Origin: Telopea speciosissima
Taxonomy: Eukaryota > Streptophyta > Magnoliopsida > Proteales > Proteaceae
DNA length: 64,000 nt
Direction: 5' to 3'
Assembly (NCBI RefSeq): GCF_018873765.1
Contig: NC_057918.1
Span: forward strand, 9,556,862 to 9,620,861
Shown: positions 1-10,600 of the stretch, one piece after another
Layout: each line of letters begins with the position of its first letter
Numbering within the stretch: the first letter of the stretch is position 1
Translations under genes and position numbers: made by a program
The notes under the pieces: model-generated
The model's database searches: none
What the model was told of the DNA's origin: nothing
What the model saw: the letters and a program-made list of their open reading frames with translations, nothing else

Positions 1-330
1 AACTGTAATATGTTGATATTTTTAATAAACTTCAGGATTTGTCTATGTAAATTCATCCTTTTCTGACATAGGTTTCAAGCACAACGTATTACAAAACAAA
101 CATCCAATACAAAAGCAAATAGAAGCAAGCTCTATGATAGGAAAACAAGCATGCTATAATATTAAATAAATCATTATAGAAACTAGCTACCAAATTGGCT
201 TTCCAGTTCCATTCTCCTCAACTTCTTAACACTTTTGTTTTCCAATCGCGTCTTTCAACTTGCTTTTCTTTGCTGGCTCAGAAATAATATGAAATAGCCA
301 TGGAGAAGCGGGTTCTGAACCCATTGCTTC
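1..330. other. Left edge, no gene recognised
   Basis: AT-rich sequence with no supported coding region. It would be the 3' flank of the possible minus-strand gene that ends at 331. I see no repeat ends or RNA gene here. Confidence 0.4.
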
Positions 331-863
331 TCACATATGCAACCACAGCTCTTCCCCAAGTTCTCTTTCAAGCCACTTGTAAATAGTGAATTGGAGCAGC
401 TCAACTTTGAAAAATATGCATTGGAATGACCAACTGGCTAGCCAACTCAAAATAAAAAAATAACTAAATTTGTGAGAATGTGCCTTCTCCTCGTGTTCTT
501 TTCATACAAATAGAGAAAAATAAGATTTCTTTAGTCTTCCTTAAATTCTCAAAGGAACTATCAAAGGAAATGGATTGATCACTTCTTGTGTAAAGCTAAA
601 CTGTGATACCCATAAACAATAGTAGACCAAAGGATTACCTTTGAGTGTTCTCTGCATTGACCGTAAGGGTTTTGCTGTGTAGATGAGATCACCCGTTCCT
701 ATCATCTGAGTTGCAAACACTCCTGATGCAAGACAAATGCTGAACCGGGTTGACCCTCTTAGCAATCTCAACCGAGATGGGCCAGTCCCTTGGAGATGTA
801 TTTGATCAGCCTTATTTTCCTGTGGATTGCGGAAGATCCTCCAGACTTGGATTGCTTCTACAG
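331..863 (-). CDS. Possible 3'-terminal exons of an unrecognised gene
   Basis: Two candidate exons on the minus strand join in frame: 863-639 (acceptor ACATACAG, donor AAAG/GTAATC) and 404-331 (acceptor TTTTTCAAAG, ending in TGA). The joined reading frame is about 99 codons and reads like protein: it passes through AVEAIQVWRIFRNP and GVFATQMIGTGDLIY and ends KWLERELGEELWLHM. I do not recognise the family. No start codon or upstream exon was found: just upstream lies an inverted-repeat structure (908-1281) and then the duplicated ERF block. It may be the tail of a gene cut off by rearrangement, the end of a gene with distant 5' exons, or chance. The phase match between the two exons (phase 1 on both sides) is the main support. 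Confidence 0.3.
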
Positions 864-907
864 CTGTATGTGGGGCCCACAGGACAGTTTAGATTTTTAG
901 TTTTCTT

Positions 908-1281
908 TTGCGCAAATCCGGTCTTAGCATGATGGGGGACCGGGAAGGAGAAGAGGGGAGCGCTGCAGATACCAGATTAGCAGGGGAGAAAGAAGAAATA
1001 GCATAAGAAGGGGGAGGGGGGGGGAAAGAACCGTAGAAGGACAAGAAGGAGAGGGTGGGGGGGGGGGGGGAGGGAGTGCACACGTACAAAACTCTTCAAT
1101 TCATTCTATTCTTCATCTTCAATAATCAATATCGTGAATTACAGCCCAATTTAAAGAAAATAAAATCCTAACTATATGGAAACTAACTAACAAAGATACC
1201 GGAAACACAATCTTATCTCCCTACCCAAAATAAAAGATAACTACTAAAATAGATCCTAGTGCTAAGACCGGATTTGCGCAA
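908..1281. repeat. Inverted-repeat unit with perfect 22-bp ends
   Basis: The segment 908-929 (begins TTGCGCAAATCCGGTC) is exactly repeated in inverse orientation at 1260-1281. Between them lies a strongly purine-rich stretch (about 935-1080) with two G-runs of nine or more. The ends look like terminal inverted repeats of a small non-autonomous DNA transposon, but I see no clear target-site duplication outside them, so the class is open. The right end lies next to the start of the duplicated ERF block. Confidence 0.5.
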
Positions 1282-2481
1282 GCAAAAAAAAAAAAGAGAG
1301 AAAGATCCTACTCACTATAGTGGTAAGCAAGTAGGCACATACCTAGCAGTCCTCTTTAAAATTCCCCGTGGCAATGGATAGGCCCTTCTTACTTGTAGCT
1401 AAGGTCTGTAGTGAACTTATTCAAGGAATTAAAATTAATAGAAGGTGGGGGAGATTGGCTTAAGGCTCTAAAGTCTGGATGAGAGTCAAAGCACATTTTA
1501 TTTGCAGTTAACAGAAGATACTGTGGACAGTGGTCATTAAAAATGAATGCATCAACAATTGAGGTACTGGAGATGCACCTGTTTTGAATTGAACATCATT
1601 CAAATAAAAGCAAGATGCAGGCAGTAAGAAACTTCAATGCAATTTAGCACTAATGGATTGAAAAATATACAATTGTGGTAGTTGAGATGCATTCTTGCTT
1701 AAGTCAATTTTAAAGCTGAAGAGCAATTTGAACACAAGGTCTATGCAGGATGATTTCAATCTGCAGTCTAAGTGGGTGAGATGATTCTTTGCTATGCGCA
1801 TCCCTGTCCATCTCCCCTTTCTGTCTCAACAACACTAAAAGAAAAAAAGCTAATAAAGGAGCTTTCTTTGTGATGTTGTGGATGAGAAGATGAAGCTTCA
1901 TCTTGTAAGAAGTCTGTATCCTACAAGAGAGTACAGTTTGAAACCAGTCCACTTCATGCGATGAATTGAATGTCTTGGGGAAGTGCGGTGGTACTTCAAG
2001 GGATGAAAGAAACCACTTTTGGAGAAAGCTGCTGGGAATATATATGACACCAAGTGAGCAGAGGGGGAATCCTTGAGCAGAGGGGGAATCCTTGAGGCAG
2101 ACTCTAACTGTAAATGCAGGACTTGTGTTTGGAAGGGAACCTTTTAAAGGGGTGGAGGGTTGGTGCTAGCAATTTCAAGGTAATGTTTGCCATGTTGGGA
2201 AGACTAGTGCTTTGGCACTTTTTATTCTAAAAGAGACTTCCTTAACCTCATATTACATGAACTGAGAAGCTCAAAAGAGTGGCTACCATCATTTGAGTCA
2301 ATTGGATGGAACCATACTCCATGACCCCATCAATGGACAATAACTTAAGCAGCATTGCTCGTAAATGTAAATGTTTATAATGTATTGATGATGCATCAAT
2401 TTGAGAAGATATTTCTATTGCTGAAAATTTACGATTAGTACCCATGGGCACCTCATACAAAGGGAAGAAAAAGGGAGAACC

Positions 2482-4930
2482 TCAAGGAGATGCAGGATGT
2501 GCCACAGATGGCCCAGGTGCCGAACAACTCCCAGCTTCAGAGAACAGATCAGAGATCATCTTTTGACCCTTAGTGGCTTCCCATTCTTTTAAGTAACAGG
2601 AGAGGGTATCCATTAGGTACGGTGGGATTTTCCTATACTTCACAAAACGGGCTTCATCAGCAAGGCGGTCGGCTTCTTCTAGATGCCATCGTGCCTTCGC
2701 CTTCATTACTCCAATCAAGTTAAGGAAGCTCTGTGCCTCCTCTTTGTGGGCCTCTGCTCTTGCCAACAAAGACACTGTCTCTGATTTCTTTTTCTCTGCA
2801 ACATCCCGTGCTAAACACTTCAGCCAGGCCTTCCCTACCAATGCCCTCAGTGCGGGAAGCTCTACTCCCAGGTCCTCTCCCTCTCTCAAAGATGATACCC
2901 AGCCCCGGGCTTCCCTTTCTGACAGCGAACCATATGTCTTGTCTCGCATAGAATGGAGAATACGACATAAATCGATAAAGAGACCTGATCGAATACTAGC
3001 AGAGTTCACCATACATGAGGCAAGTTCTCGCCTAAAATGGTCCATGAGTTGGCACGCCTCTGTCTGGTAACATGAAGGGAAGACAAAACCCGGCACATGC
3101 CTATTTACATAAATCACCTTGAATTTCTCTCCTTCTAAGGGATCAGTGAAGCTTTCCAGTGTATAGTCCCATGTCCCCTCGCTTTCTACTTCAGGCACCT
3201 GGGGTGGTGGAGGTATCACCTGTTTATTCCAGAGCATCACTCGATGAATGTCAGGCTCTTCTGGAGGTCCTTCAGGAGCACCTTGAGGGGAAATCGTACC
3301 CAAGACTTGATCTTGATTCCCCCCTTGAGCATTTCCAATGCTTGGTGGCGAGTGACTAGTTATCCCAGTGGGCAGCGAGGGTCTAACTCTAGGAGTCATT
3401 GGAGATGGATGATCTTTTTCTCTGTTCTCCTCCTTCATCACTGGAGATCTCCCTCTAGTTTCTAAAACTTCTATGACATGCAGAAGATGTCAGCACATAA
3501 TTGAAGTTGAGAAATGAGAGATATAGTCTGACAGAACTTTACCTTCTCTGTGCTTGCTAGGATCGGCATGCCTCAGCTTCTTCGTCGGCGGCATCCGATT
3601 AGCAGAGTCATTTATCGATTGCGAAGACCCAGCTTGACAAACGTATGACCAAATCCCAGTCAATATCTCAGGCGATTCAATAATAGGCAAAATGGACTGC
3701 AGGGCATCTATAAAATCAAGAATTCAAGAGTGAAAGAGTTACTACAATAATGTAGATATGCTATAGTCATCCCCAACTTCATTACATGTGAAAGTAAAGA
3801 TAAGCGTGAGTAGTCTACCATGTCCAGGTGGCTCATCCATTCCCCCAGGTTGTGGACTGGCCACTTTAGTGGATTCCTCATCTCCCGGGCGATTGAAGCT
3901 TGCAGCACTCGGCTCTGCATTTGGTACTCCCCCAGCATCGTGGCCGTTTGACTCTAAGGGTGCCTCAACTTCATGTGCATCATCACCTACCTTTTCAGCC
4001 ACAGGAGCTTCTCCACCCTGTATTTTTGCATCCATCTCTGGCTCTTGATCACGAAGAGGAGCTTGAACTGGCTCAGGGAAATTAAGCTTGGCCTTGGTTC
4101 CGTAGTAGCTGAGAAGCGCCTTGTCATAAGCCATGGCTGCATCCTCGGCGTTGTCAAATGTGCCAAGCCACTTTTTTCCTCTCTTTCGTCTATTAATTTC
4201 ACTTATCTCTGCTACCCACTTACCCTGCTTTTGCCTGACTCCCCTGTAATTTCTCCCTCTCGTGTTCCCTTCACAATGCACAGTTTCAAAACAAATACAC
4301 ACATTGGCATCATATATACTTGTTCTTTAGTCCATTTTCTAAGATAAAGAGATGTTGATCCATTACGAGTTCATACAAGAATTTGATATAGAACAGTGAG
4401 CAGAACTGAAGGTAGATCACCCATTCTAGCAGTGAGAAATGTAGAGCTTAAATCTGAATAAAATATGAACAGAAGGGATTAGGGCAAGGGGTAGTAAGCC
4501 GGCAATGGTTAATGGAAACATGACAAAAGGGACCTAGTTTCTTACCAAACCATCCAATCCAAAAAAAAAAAAAAAAAATTCTTACCAAACCAATATGGCT
4601 GTGTAACTTGATGGAGGAGGAAACCAAACAAACCAAAACCAATAGAACAGAAATACAACAGAGGTAGAAGAAGAAGAAGAAGATAAAATGGGTATAAATA
4701 ACCTAAGGTTAGTAGCGCGAAATGTAGAAGTAAGAAGTAAAGATACCTTGATCCTGCATAGGCTGATGAGACGGGTCGTGAGACTCTGGTGCTGCTGTTG
4801 TTATTGGGTTTCCTTGAACCTGATGAGGCAGACTGATCATCGGCGGGGGTTGCCGATGAAATCCGGGAGGGCCAAAACCACGTATTATTATTTTTTTTTT
4901 GGGTAAACAGCCAAAACCATGTTCACTCAT
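2482..4930 (-). CDS. AP2/ERF-coiled-coil fusion protein, copy 1
   Basis: Four exons joined by phase: 4930-4747, 4268-3819, 3707-3543, 3470-2482; 595 aa. Exon 1 gives a Gln/Pro-rich N-terminus (ending HQPMQDQG). Exon 2 carries the AP2 domain (about residues 66-128: [42 protein letters not shown]). It lacks the usual RPWGKW tract and has V and E at positions 14 and 19, the DREB pair, where copy 2 has the ERF pair A and D. Exon 3 restores homology to copy 2 ([15 protein letters not shown]). Exon 4 encodes a charged linker, a segment with [11 protein letters not shown] and [11 protein letters not shown], then helical, coiled-coil sequence ([34 protein letters not shown]). AP2 proteins are nuclear transcription factors. 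The C-terminal part recalls the coiled-coil tails of plant MATH/RTM3-like or PEARLI-4 proteins, a weak inference. Copy 1 has an intron (3708-3818) and about 55 residues that copy 2 lacks. Confidence 0.75.
4539..4592 (+). mobile_element. 26-bp A-tailed retroinsertion with 14-bp TSD
   Basis: A perfect direct repeat TTCTTACCAAACCA (4539-4552 and 4579-4592) flanks a 26-bp insert made of tccaatcc plus 18 A. Target duplication plus a 3' A-tail is the mark of target-primed reverse transcription; the insert is just the last few bases of a LINE or SINE. It lies in intron 1 of ERF copy 1. Confidence 0.75.
4871..4919 (-). mobile_element. 29-bp A-tailed retroinsertion inside coding exon 1
   Basis: The 10-bp repeat GCCAAAACCA (4871-4880 and 4910-4919) flanks 29 bp that read TGTTTACCC, a run of A, then ATAATAATACG on the minus strand. 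Insert plus one repeat is 39 bp, so the frame is kept: the protein reads [16 protein letters not shown], with the GFG doubled by the target duplication. Copy 2 lacks this sequence. It is the same kind of minimal retroinsertion as at 4539-4592. Confidence 0.75.
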
Positions 4931-5080
4931 CCTTCCAATTGCAATTACAGGAAATGTTAAAAGATGATGGAGCGAGTGTAGGTAGGCGCAGGTAGGGGGG
5001 TGACAAGGGATTTTGAAGTCGATACTTTGGGGGCACTAACTCTCCAGTCTCTCGACTTCTCGTGATTTGCTTCGAGGGTG

Positions 5081-6480
5081 GGGGTTGTTATTCTGCGGTT
5101 GAATTGAAAAGCCCATTTTACCCTTATAAAGAACATGGTTTAAGCCGATCAGTTAAGCCAGAAGTTGTCTGTGCTTCATCTCTGTTGCTACTATTAGAGG
5201 GATTAGCTCGCAAAATCCCCAATGTTAAAGCTTGTGTCACCCGAACCAACGACTCAGGAATAGGCCTTGATAACAATGCTAAAATAGCATGTATCAGTCA
5301 AATCAAGATAGTGTAAATCGATATCCCCTGAATATGCGAAGAATTTCAAAACACAGCTAGCAGCAAATGGATCTTGGAAAAGACCAGAAGTGATCAAATG
5401 GGCTTGGATGAAAAGGTAGAGTTTTGCCTCATGTTATGGCATGTTTGAAGAGGTTGAAGACTTCCGTTTAGTTCACTAAAAGATGATTGATGTTGATGCC
5501 GATAATGAAGATGAAAAGGATGAATAGAGAGGACAGAGAGTGGGATTTGAAGCAAAGATTACAAATCTTGATCGAATTCAATATTACTCAAGCTAGATTG
5601 CTTGATGCGGTTTTCTGATTTCCAAACAAAACCATAACCAGGAGACATCTAGACGAGCCCAGAGATGATAGATTGCAGCAGAGTTGTAACGAATGAAAGT
5701 TCCTGAAATTTTTTCAGATAATAACAGTTACCTCATCTTCAACTTCTCATGAGAACTGTGACCACTTTGGTTTGGAACTTTGGACACTGTCAAGCTTATA
5801 AGTTCTGAGTTTGACCTTCTCTGGAATCCAGATTGCCTCTGTATTACTCCAAGTTTCTCTGGAATCTGGATTGCCTTACCTATCATGAATGGGGATGGAA
5901 CCAGAGTTGGTCGTTTTAAGGTTTTCGAGCATGTCAGAGGGGAAAACAGAGAAGGAAAGAAATTTGTCTCCTTTCAAGCAACCTGCAAGTGATGGGCGGT
6001 CGTAGTGTTTGCTTCGTTCTTCTCCTGCTTCTGCAAATTGCCACAACAATAGAGAGAGAGAGAGAGAGGAGAATTATTCAACGATGAAAGTGTTTTAGTG
6101 AAAGGGTAATGGGTCAATTCACTTTTCTTAAAGGTAATTTGGGCATTTAAGATTTTTCTAACCCATGACATCATCATTAAATAATGTCTAACTGACGGAC
6201 AGAGGTTAACTGTAAGAAATTTTAAAATGCAGGGGGCTTTAAGTAATAATTTCAAATTTTGAGGGCGTTAAGCAATCAAGCCATAATATAGGGAGTGTAC
6301 AAGTAATTTACCCAAAATTTTAATATGGCCGATTACAAGATTCAATCAATCACGGAATAAAATTTGGCTAAACTATCTTACTTGGTATTGACAACACATT
6401 TCTAACTAGGAGTTAGCTGCAGTGTTGATCTCACTTGAAAAAAAAATCTAGAAATTACATTTAAAAAACAAGTGGCTAGA
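5081..6480. other. Spacer between the ERF copies, no gene seen
   Basis: This unique sequence lies outside the duplicated blocks. It has a short GA microsatellite (about 6052-6069) and scattered short open frames without splice support or family similarity. Confidence 0.4.
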
Positions 6481-6485
6481 TGATG

Positions 6486-6630
6486 GCAGGCCTTGGTGCA
6501 AGAGTAAGGTTGCTCCATTTGTGAGCAAATGGTCACGAGTTTGAGTCTGAAAACAGGCTCTCGCCAAAAACAGGGGTAACACTATGACCCTCCCCCGAAC
6601 CCCAAAATGAAGGGATTCCACTGTCTAAAC
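6486..6630 (+). mobile_element. Au-like tRNA-derived SINE
   Basis: The head contains gcaagagtaaggttgctcc, followed by a box-B-like tcacgagtttgagtctg, then a GC-rich body with actatgaccctcccccgaac. The same order occurs in the copies near 22.6, 22.8, 40.3 and 61.7 kb. This layout matches the angiosperm Au SINE family, whose heads read close to GGTAAGGTTGCTCC and whose tails are T-rich. This copy is diverged and its end is approximate. Confidence 0.65.
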
Positions 6631-6728
6631 AACTAAAGGCACATTTTTGTTCACTCCTATGATATAAGAACTGGGTTCTTTACCGGTCTACACTCTGAAA
6701 TTGTTTCTAACATACCACAGACATCGCT

Positions 6729-6953
6729 TCACCCACCAAAATGGAGTTTAAAACGTAAGGTTTCAGTTATTGCACTACGAGCCTGACCCATACGATCTCT
6801 AATTAAAATACCAATACCTCCTTTCCAATCACTAGCCGCAATTGGGCTCTGGGATGATGGTGGATTTATTGTGAATCCATCCACTGGCACATATTCATAG
6901 TGACTCGAAGTCAAATTCAGAGGTTTACTGAAACAGAACATTGCAAAGCACAA
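6729..6953 (-). mobile_element. LINE RNase H-domain fragment
   Basis: The minus-strand frame contains WKGGIGILIRDRMGQARSAI, which resembles the RNase H domain that ends ORF2 of plant L1-type LINEs (typically G.G..IRD..G). Only this piece is readable; reverse transcriptase and A-tail are not seen. It is an old fragment. Confidence 0.45.
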
Positions 6954-7699
6954 TCTGTGATCCTGAGAGAAGGGGGGTTGCGGGAGGAGGGGGGAAGACT
7001 GAAGAGTGGCCTTGAGTTACTTCTTCTGTTAACAGTTGAAATAACCACCGGGTGATTGAATAGCAAATTCTGAATTTTGTGATATAATTGTTCATTTTAG
7101 TGTTTGTCTAGCAGGGTTTTAATGTGAATCACAGGAAGTTCTTATTGTTGCTTTCAAGTACATATACCTCATTCAAATGTGTTATTTAAAATAACACTTC
7201 TACCTAGATACACAAAGTTAAGGTCTCACTAGATTGAACATATATTACTTAAATTGTTGCATCCTTTTTTTCAGGTTCTCCAAATGTATTTCTTTACTCT
7301 TACTTGAGTTTATTTTGGCTTCTGAATCAAATCTTTTGCTCTTCTCCATTGACTAAGTTTTTCCCTCATCAAGTGCTACTGTTCTTAAGGTCAAGTCCCA
7401 AGTTACGGTATTCAGGCTCTGGGAAAGAAGAAAGATTAAGAAGTTCATAAAGTGATTTGATTCTTCATAGCTCCAATAAACTTTTTATTTTCTGTCGTTT
7501 CAAGATGAACCAATCTTCCTCCTTTGCAATTTTTTTCCTTTTATTGCGTTTCATTTCTTTTTATAACTCCATTTGTTCTCAAGAATTACTGCTACTGACA
7601 AAATAAATAGGGTAGGATGTCCATGGACAGGTTTTAGTAGGACATCTGATTGAGGCAGATCAGTATAATTCAACACCCCTCAAACCACCCCCCCCCCCC

Positions 7700-10600
7700 C
7701 CCCAAAAAAAAAAAAAGAGAGAGAGAAAGATCCAACTTACTATAGTGGTAAGCAAGTGGGCACATACCTAGCAGACCTCTTTAATAAAATCCCCCCGTGG
7801 CAATGGATAGGCCCTTCTTACTGGTAGCCAAGGCATTTAGTGAAGTTATTCAAGGAACTAAAATTAATAGAAGGTGGGGGGGGGTGATTGGTTTAAGGCT
7901 CTAAAGCCTAGATGAGAGTCGAAGAACATTTTATTTGCAATTTTTTATTTTTTTATTTATTTTTTTTTGGGTGGGGGGGGGGGGAAGTAAAACATTTTAT
8001 TTACAGTTCACAGAAGATACAGTGATCATTAAAAATGAATGCATCAACAATTGAGGTACTGGAGATGCACCTGTTTTGAATTGAACATCATTCAAATAAA
8101 AGCAAGATGTAAGTAGTAAGAACCTTCAATGTGATTTAGCACTAATGGATAGAAAAATATACAATTTGGAGTAGTTGAGATGCATTCCTGCTCAAGTAAA
8201 TTTTGAAGCTGAAGAGCAATTTGAACATAAGGAAGGTCTATGCTGGATGACTTCAATCTGCAGTCTGAGTGGGTGAGATGATTCTTTGCTATGTGCTTCC
8301 CTGTCCATCTCCCCTTTCTGTCTCAACAACACTTAAAGAAGAAAAAAAAAACTAATAAGGAGCTTTCTTTGTGATGCTGTGGATGAGAAGATGAAGCTTC
8401 ATCTTGTAAGAAGTCTGTGTCCTACAAGAGATTAGAGTTTGAAACCAGTCCACTTCATGCTATGAACTGAGTCAGTGTCTCGAAGAAATGCTGTGGTACT
8501 TCAATGGACGAAAGAAACCACTTTTGGAGAAAGTTGTTGGGAATTATATGACACCAAGTGAGTAGAGGGGGAATCCTTGAGGCAGCCTCTAACTGTAAAT
8601 GCAAGACTTGTGTTTGGAAGGGAACCTTTTAAAGGGGTGGAGGGTTGGCGCAAGCAATTTCAAGGTAATGCTTGGCATGTTGGGAAGACTAGTGCTGTGG
8701 CCCCTTTTGTTCTCAAAGAGACTTCCTCTCATTACATTATCGGAGAAGCTTAAGAGAGTGGCCACTATTGTTTAGAGTCAATTGGACAGAACCACACTCC
8801 ATGACTCCATCAATGGGCATTGGCTTTATTTCATTGCTTTGTAAATGTTCAATTAGTGCCCATAGGCGCCTCATACAAAGGAAAGAAAAAGGGAGAACCT
8901 CAGGGTGCTGCAGGATGTGCCGCAGATGGCCCAGGTGACGAACAACTCCCACCTTCAGAGAACAGATCAGAGATCATCCTTTGACCCTTAGTGACCTCCC
9001 ATTCTTTTAAGTAACAGGAGAGGGTGTCCACTAGGTAAGGTGGGATTTTCCTATACTTTACAAAACGGGCTTCATCAGTAAGGCGACCCGCTTCTTCTTG
9101 ATGCCATCGTGCCTTCGCCTTCATTACTCCAATCAAGTTAAGGAAGCTCTGTGCCTTCTCTTTGTGGGTCTCTGCTCTTGCCAACAAAGACACTGTCTCT
9201 GATTTCTTTTTCTCTGCCACATCTCGTGCTAAACACCGCAGCCAGGCCTTCCCCACCAATGCCCTTAGTGCGGGAAGCTCTACTCCCAGGTCCTCTCCCT
9301 CTCTCAACGATGATACCCAGCCACGGGCTTCCCTTTCTGACAGAGATCCATACGTCCTGTCTCTCATAGAATGGAGAATTCGACATAAATTGATAAAGAG
9401 ACCTGAACGAATGGTAACAGTGTTCACCGTGCATGAGGCGAGCTCTCGCTTAAAACGGTCCATGAGTTGCCGTGCCTCCGTCTCGTAACAAGAGGGAAAG
9501 ACAAAATCCTGCACGCACCTATTGACATAAATCACCTTGAATTTCTCTCCTTCAAAGGGATCAATGAAGCTTTTCAGTGTATAGTCCCATGTCCCCTCAC
9601 TTTCAACTTCCGGCGCTTGGGGTGCTGGAGGCATCACCTGTTTGTGCCATTTCACCACTTGAAGAATTTCAGGCTCCTCCGGATATTCCTCAGGAGTATC
9701 TTGAGGGAAAAGCCTACCCAACACCGGGTCTGGAGATAGCTGGTTTTTTTCTGTGTTCTCCTCCTTCACCACCGGAGATCTCCCTCTAGTTTCTAGAATT
9801 TCTATAATATGCAGAAGATGTCAGAACATAATTAGAAGTTAAGAAATGAAAAAATATAGTCTGATAGAAACTTTACCTTCTCTGGGCTCGCTAGGATCGG
9901 CATGCCTCAGCTTCTTTGGCGGTGGCATCCAATTAGCAGAGTCATTCGTCAATTGCGAAGACCCAGCTTGATGATTGAAATTCCGAATCTCAGCAATCGT
10001 CTCCGGCGATTCCACAATAGGCGAAGGGGACTGTGAAGTATCATCACCTACCCCTTCAGCCACAGGTTCGTCTCCACCATCCTGTAATTTTGCATCCATC
10101 TCTGGCTCTGTTTCAGGCTCTGGGTCACGAGGAGGAGGAGGAGGAGGAGGAGTTAGAACTCGTTCACCATGACGAGCACCCATGAAGTAGCCCAACTCAA
10201 TCCGCCCTTGAATTTTCCGTACTCGTTCAGGGAAATTAAGCTTAGCCTTGGTCCCTTTGAACCTGAGAGCCGCCTTGTCATAAGCCATGGCTGCATCCTC
10301 TGCGATGTCAAATGTGCCAAGCCACACTCGACTTGCCATCTTTGGGTCACGTATCTCTGCAGCCCACTTACCCCATGGCCTTTGCCTTACTCCTCTATAA
10401 TGCCGCCTCCTCATATTATTCCCTTCACAATTCACAGTTTCAGAATACATACACACATGGGCATCATATATCATTGTTCTTATAGTCCATTTTCTTAGAT
10501 GAAGAGAGATTCAAATTCAAGTTTGAATTGCAGTTTGAAAAATAGCAACGGCAACATGGGATGATGACCTGTTCCAAGCACGTCTCTAAGAGGTTTATCC

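Larger units (their letters stand above)
1285..5080. repeat. Segmental tandem duplication, copy 1
   Basis: Coding and non-coding sequence here recurs in the same order and orientation at about 7700-11300. Matches run from the A-rich edge (agagagaaagatcc...ctatagtggtaagcaag) through the 3' flank, all exons and introns of the ERF fusion gene, into the 5' flank (ggcact...ctcgt.atttgctt). Small indels separate the copies; for example a 20-bp unit (gagcagagggggaatcctt) is doubled at about 2056-2095 here but single in copy 2. The period is about 6.3 kb. Confidence 0.9.

Noticed and set aside
2720-2968. Open frames overlapping the coiled-coil exons of both ERF copies (also 9138-9434 and plus-strand frames)
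   Set aside because: Shadows of the real exon; they appear in both copies only because the exon itself is conserved.
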